Of a stretch of DNA of 38,894 nt, positions 36,955 to 38,894 are shown one piece after another; within the stretch, counting starts at the first letter, position 1, and the number at the start of each line of letters is the position of its first letter. Position numbers and translations under genes: made by a program. The notes under the pieces are model-generated. The model was not told the origin of the DNA. It made no database searches and was given only the letters and a program-made list of their open reading frames with translations. Origin of the DNA: Synergistaceae bacterium. GTDB lineage: Bacteria; Synergistota; Synergistia; Synergistales; Synergistaceae. The stretch spans positions 1 through 38,894 of the forward strand of contig JAIROA010000040.1 in assembly GCA_031257775.1 (NCBI GenBank), given 5' to 3'.

Positions 36955-38195
36955 TTCAATTGCCCGTTCCCTATCTCGAAATTCCCCGCCCGCGTCACAT
37001 AAGCCTTAATGCGCGTTCCGGGAGGGATAGGGCCGCTGCCTTCCGGGATCATTCCCAAAAGCGCGGTGCCGATGAACGAATCCAGAACCCCGTTCCCCTG
37101 CTTTTCGGCCGTTATCATGACTGACCTGCCGTCTTCTACGGCAAGGCGTCCGCGCACGAACCGTTTGTGGAAGCTCGGCTTATTGATCCCGCTCTTCAAT
37201 GCTACGTCGATTTCTTCGTTCTGCCACCGGGAGCGTCCTGCCATACGGCAGACATACGGAGAGGCGAGCAGATGAAAACTGAGCATGGCCGCTGCGGGGC
37301 TTCCGGAAAGGCACAGGATCATCTTGCCGTATTTCCGGGCAGCCAGGACTGCCCCGCCGGGTTTGATGCGGATGCGCCAGAAGATGGCACGGGCGCCGAT
37401 TTTTTGAAGGGCTTCTTGCATTAAGTCGTAATCTCCGACTGAGACGCCTCCTGTCGTGATTATCATATCGGCGTCCCTCAGGCCGCTCTCAACAGCCGCG
37501 CCAATCGCTTCCGTCTCGTCGCGCGCGATGCCCAGAAAAACCGGTTTTGCCCCTATCGCCAGCAAAGCGCCTGCCAGGGCATACGTGTTGCTGTTGCGGG
37601 TTTTGCCCTGCGTCAGTTCCGCTCCGACCGGCACGACTTCGTCGCCCGTGCTGAGAATCGCTACGTTAGGCTGCCTGTATACCGGGACGTCCTCCATGCC
37701 CAAAGACGCCATCATGCCGATTAGGGCGGGGTCGATCACCGTGCCTTTTGGGGCGATCATGGTGCCTTTTGCTATGTCCTCGCCTATCGGGATAATATTC
37801 TGGCCTGATTTACACTGAGCGGATACGATTATGCCGTCGCCGTCCTCGCGGGTTTCCTCAAATTTTACGACGCAGTCAGCGCCTGCCGGGACCGGAGCGC
37901 CTGTCATGATCTTCGCAGCCTGGCCGGGGCTCACCTCCAGCCTCGGCATGTGCCCGGCGGGAACTTCCTCAGTGACGCTGAGCGTAACGGGCCGCTCCCG
38001 CGACGCCAATGCAAGATCTGCCGCCCTCATGGCATAGCCGTCAAAGGGCGAGCGGTTGAATGGCGGGACATTTTCCCCAGCCAGGATATCTTGCGCCAGC
38101 ACCCTGTAGAGCGCGTCCATTAAGCACACATTTTCAGTGCCGATTTCCTGGCGCATCTCGGACATGAGTCTGGAAGCTTCCTCCAGACTGACCAT
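36951..38195 (-). CDS. moeA: Molybdopterin molybdenumtransferase
   Basis: 'FNRSPFDGYAMRAADL', 'GQAAKIMTGAPVPAGADCVVKFEET', 'ILSTGDEVVPVG', 'ITTGGVSVGDYDLMQEAL', 'LSGSPAAAMLSF'; start MVSLEEASRL; 4-nt overlap with mobB. Confidence 0.95.
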   Translation of the reverse strand: MVSLEEASRLMSEMRQEIGTENVCLMDALYRVLAQDILAGENVPPFNRSPFDGYAMRAADLALASRERPVTLSVTEEVPAGHMPRLEVSPGQAAKIMTGAPVPAGADCVVKFEETREDGDGIIVSAQCKSGQNIIPIGEDIAKGTMIAPKGTVIDPALIGMMASLGMEDVPVYRQPNVAILSTGDEVVPVGAELTQGKTRNSNTYALAGALLAIGAKPVFLGIARDETEAIGAAVESGLRDADMIITTGGVSVGDYDLMQEALQKIGARAIFWRIRIKPGGAVLAARKYGKMILCLSGSPAAAMLSFHLLASPYVCRMAGRSRWQNEEIDVALKSGINKPSFHKRFVRGRLAVEDGRSVMITAEKQGNGVLDSFIGTALLGMIPEGSGPIPPGTRIKAYVTRAGNFEIGNGQLK

Positions 38196-38685
38196 CGTTT
38201 TCAAGCGCGCGCACCTCCCATGCCTGAGCGGCATATCGCTAACAGGCATATAAGGCTAGCGTGCCTTGTGCCAACAGCACAAAATCTACATGACATCTTT
38301 TCGGTCATCTCCTTCGCAAATGGGCAAGCAGCGCGATTTCTCCCGCTACTCCGTGGGCTTGCAGCCCAGGCCTCGGATCCGTGGCTTATGAAGCGCGGTC
38401 GCGCCCGCCGCTTTAGGATATCGAGGCTTGGAGAAATTTTCGTCATGGCATTTTTAAAATGATTATTTACAAATCCTCACGATCATTATATCGCATTAAT
38501 GGCACTCGTAAAGCATCGAAAATATGTGATGTCACCCCGGTGTCATTACCATTTTCAGACACGGAATCACCCTTTGCGGGAGTCTTTTTTGAGCGCCCGG
38601 CGTTCTCCGCGCTACAGCACCCATTGCCTCAAGGCTTTCAACTCTTCTGGGATTTTTTCAACGCAGACCGGCAGAAAACCGCCGT

Positions 38686-38880
38686 TCATTCCGCATCCGC
38701 CTTTCGCCTGTACTCTCTTACCTTCGCTGCGTCCCAGCGCGTCATGCGGCGCTCCCTGACGCTTGGCTGAGGAAAATCAGGCTCAACCCTCAGCTTCTGC
38801 CATACGGTGTTTTCGCTCAAGCCCAGGAACGACGCGACCTGCTTCACTCCGACAAGCCCGTCAGCCGGGAATTGGGGCAA
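38686..38880 (-). CDS. AlpA/excisionase-like helix-turn-helix DNA-binding protein (may extend past the window edge)
   Basis: 'GLVGVKQVASFLGLSENTVWQKLRVEPDFPQPSVRERRMTRWDAAKVREYRRK' resembles HTH_17/AlpA proteins. Confidence 0.7.
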   Translation of the reverse strand: MPQFPADGLVGVKQVASFLGLSENTVWQKLRVEPDFPQPSVRERRMTRWDAAKVREYRRKADAE

Positions 38881-38894
38881 AATCTGGGCGAAGG

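Noticed and set aside
38201-38446. 81-aa minus-strand ORF upstream of moeA ('MTEKMSCRFCAVGTRHASLICLL')
   Set aside because: No recognisable family and low-complexity composition; overlaps the probable moeA leader, so it was not called as a gene.

Overview
GC-rich bacterial chromosomal window of about 38.9 kb with densely packed, co-oriented operons. Gene content looks like an anaerobic diderm, possibly Synergistota; this taxonomic impression is inference only. From left to right it contains: (1) a minus-strand glycerol-3-phosphate/sugar-type ABC transporter operon ending in a PHP-domain phosphoesterase and an AIR-synthase-like kinase; (2) a MATE exporter plus a cytidylate-kinase-like protein; (3) a plus-strand run hydF - aspA - hybrid histidine kinase - nadE, followed by a small TM1266-like ACT protein; (4) an orphan prepilin-like gene; (5) a complete peptide ABC importer; (6) an Lrp regulator, iron alcohol dehydrogenase, MBL hydrolase, NTF2-like protein, YbaK deacylase and lytic transglycosylase; (7) orphan citG, an XRE regulator, a radical SAM protein and manC; (8) an AT-rich, mobile-DNA-scarred interval; (9) a minus-strand moeA - mobB - AOR::MobA operon. 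The most interesting items are: a single ORF fusing an aldehyde:ferredoxin oxidoreductase to a MobA nucleotidyltransferase; a dispersed hairpin repeat in at least four copies, always in the same orientation at the 3' end of a gene; the hydF-aspA-kinase-nadE arrangement with a downstream TM1266-like protein; and a frame-preserving duplicated citG tail after the citG stop codon. No CRISPR array, rRNA or tRNA was recognised. All family calls come from reading motifs by eye; no database search was run.
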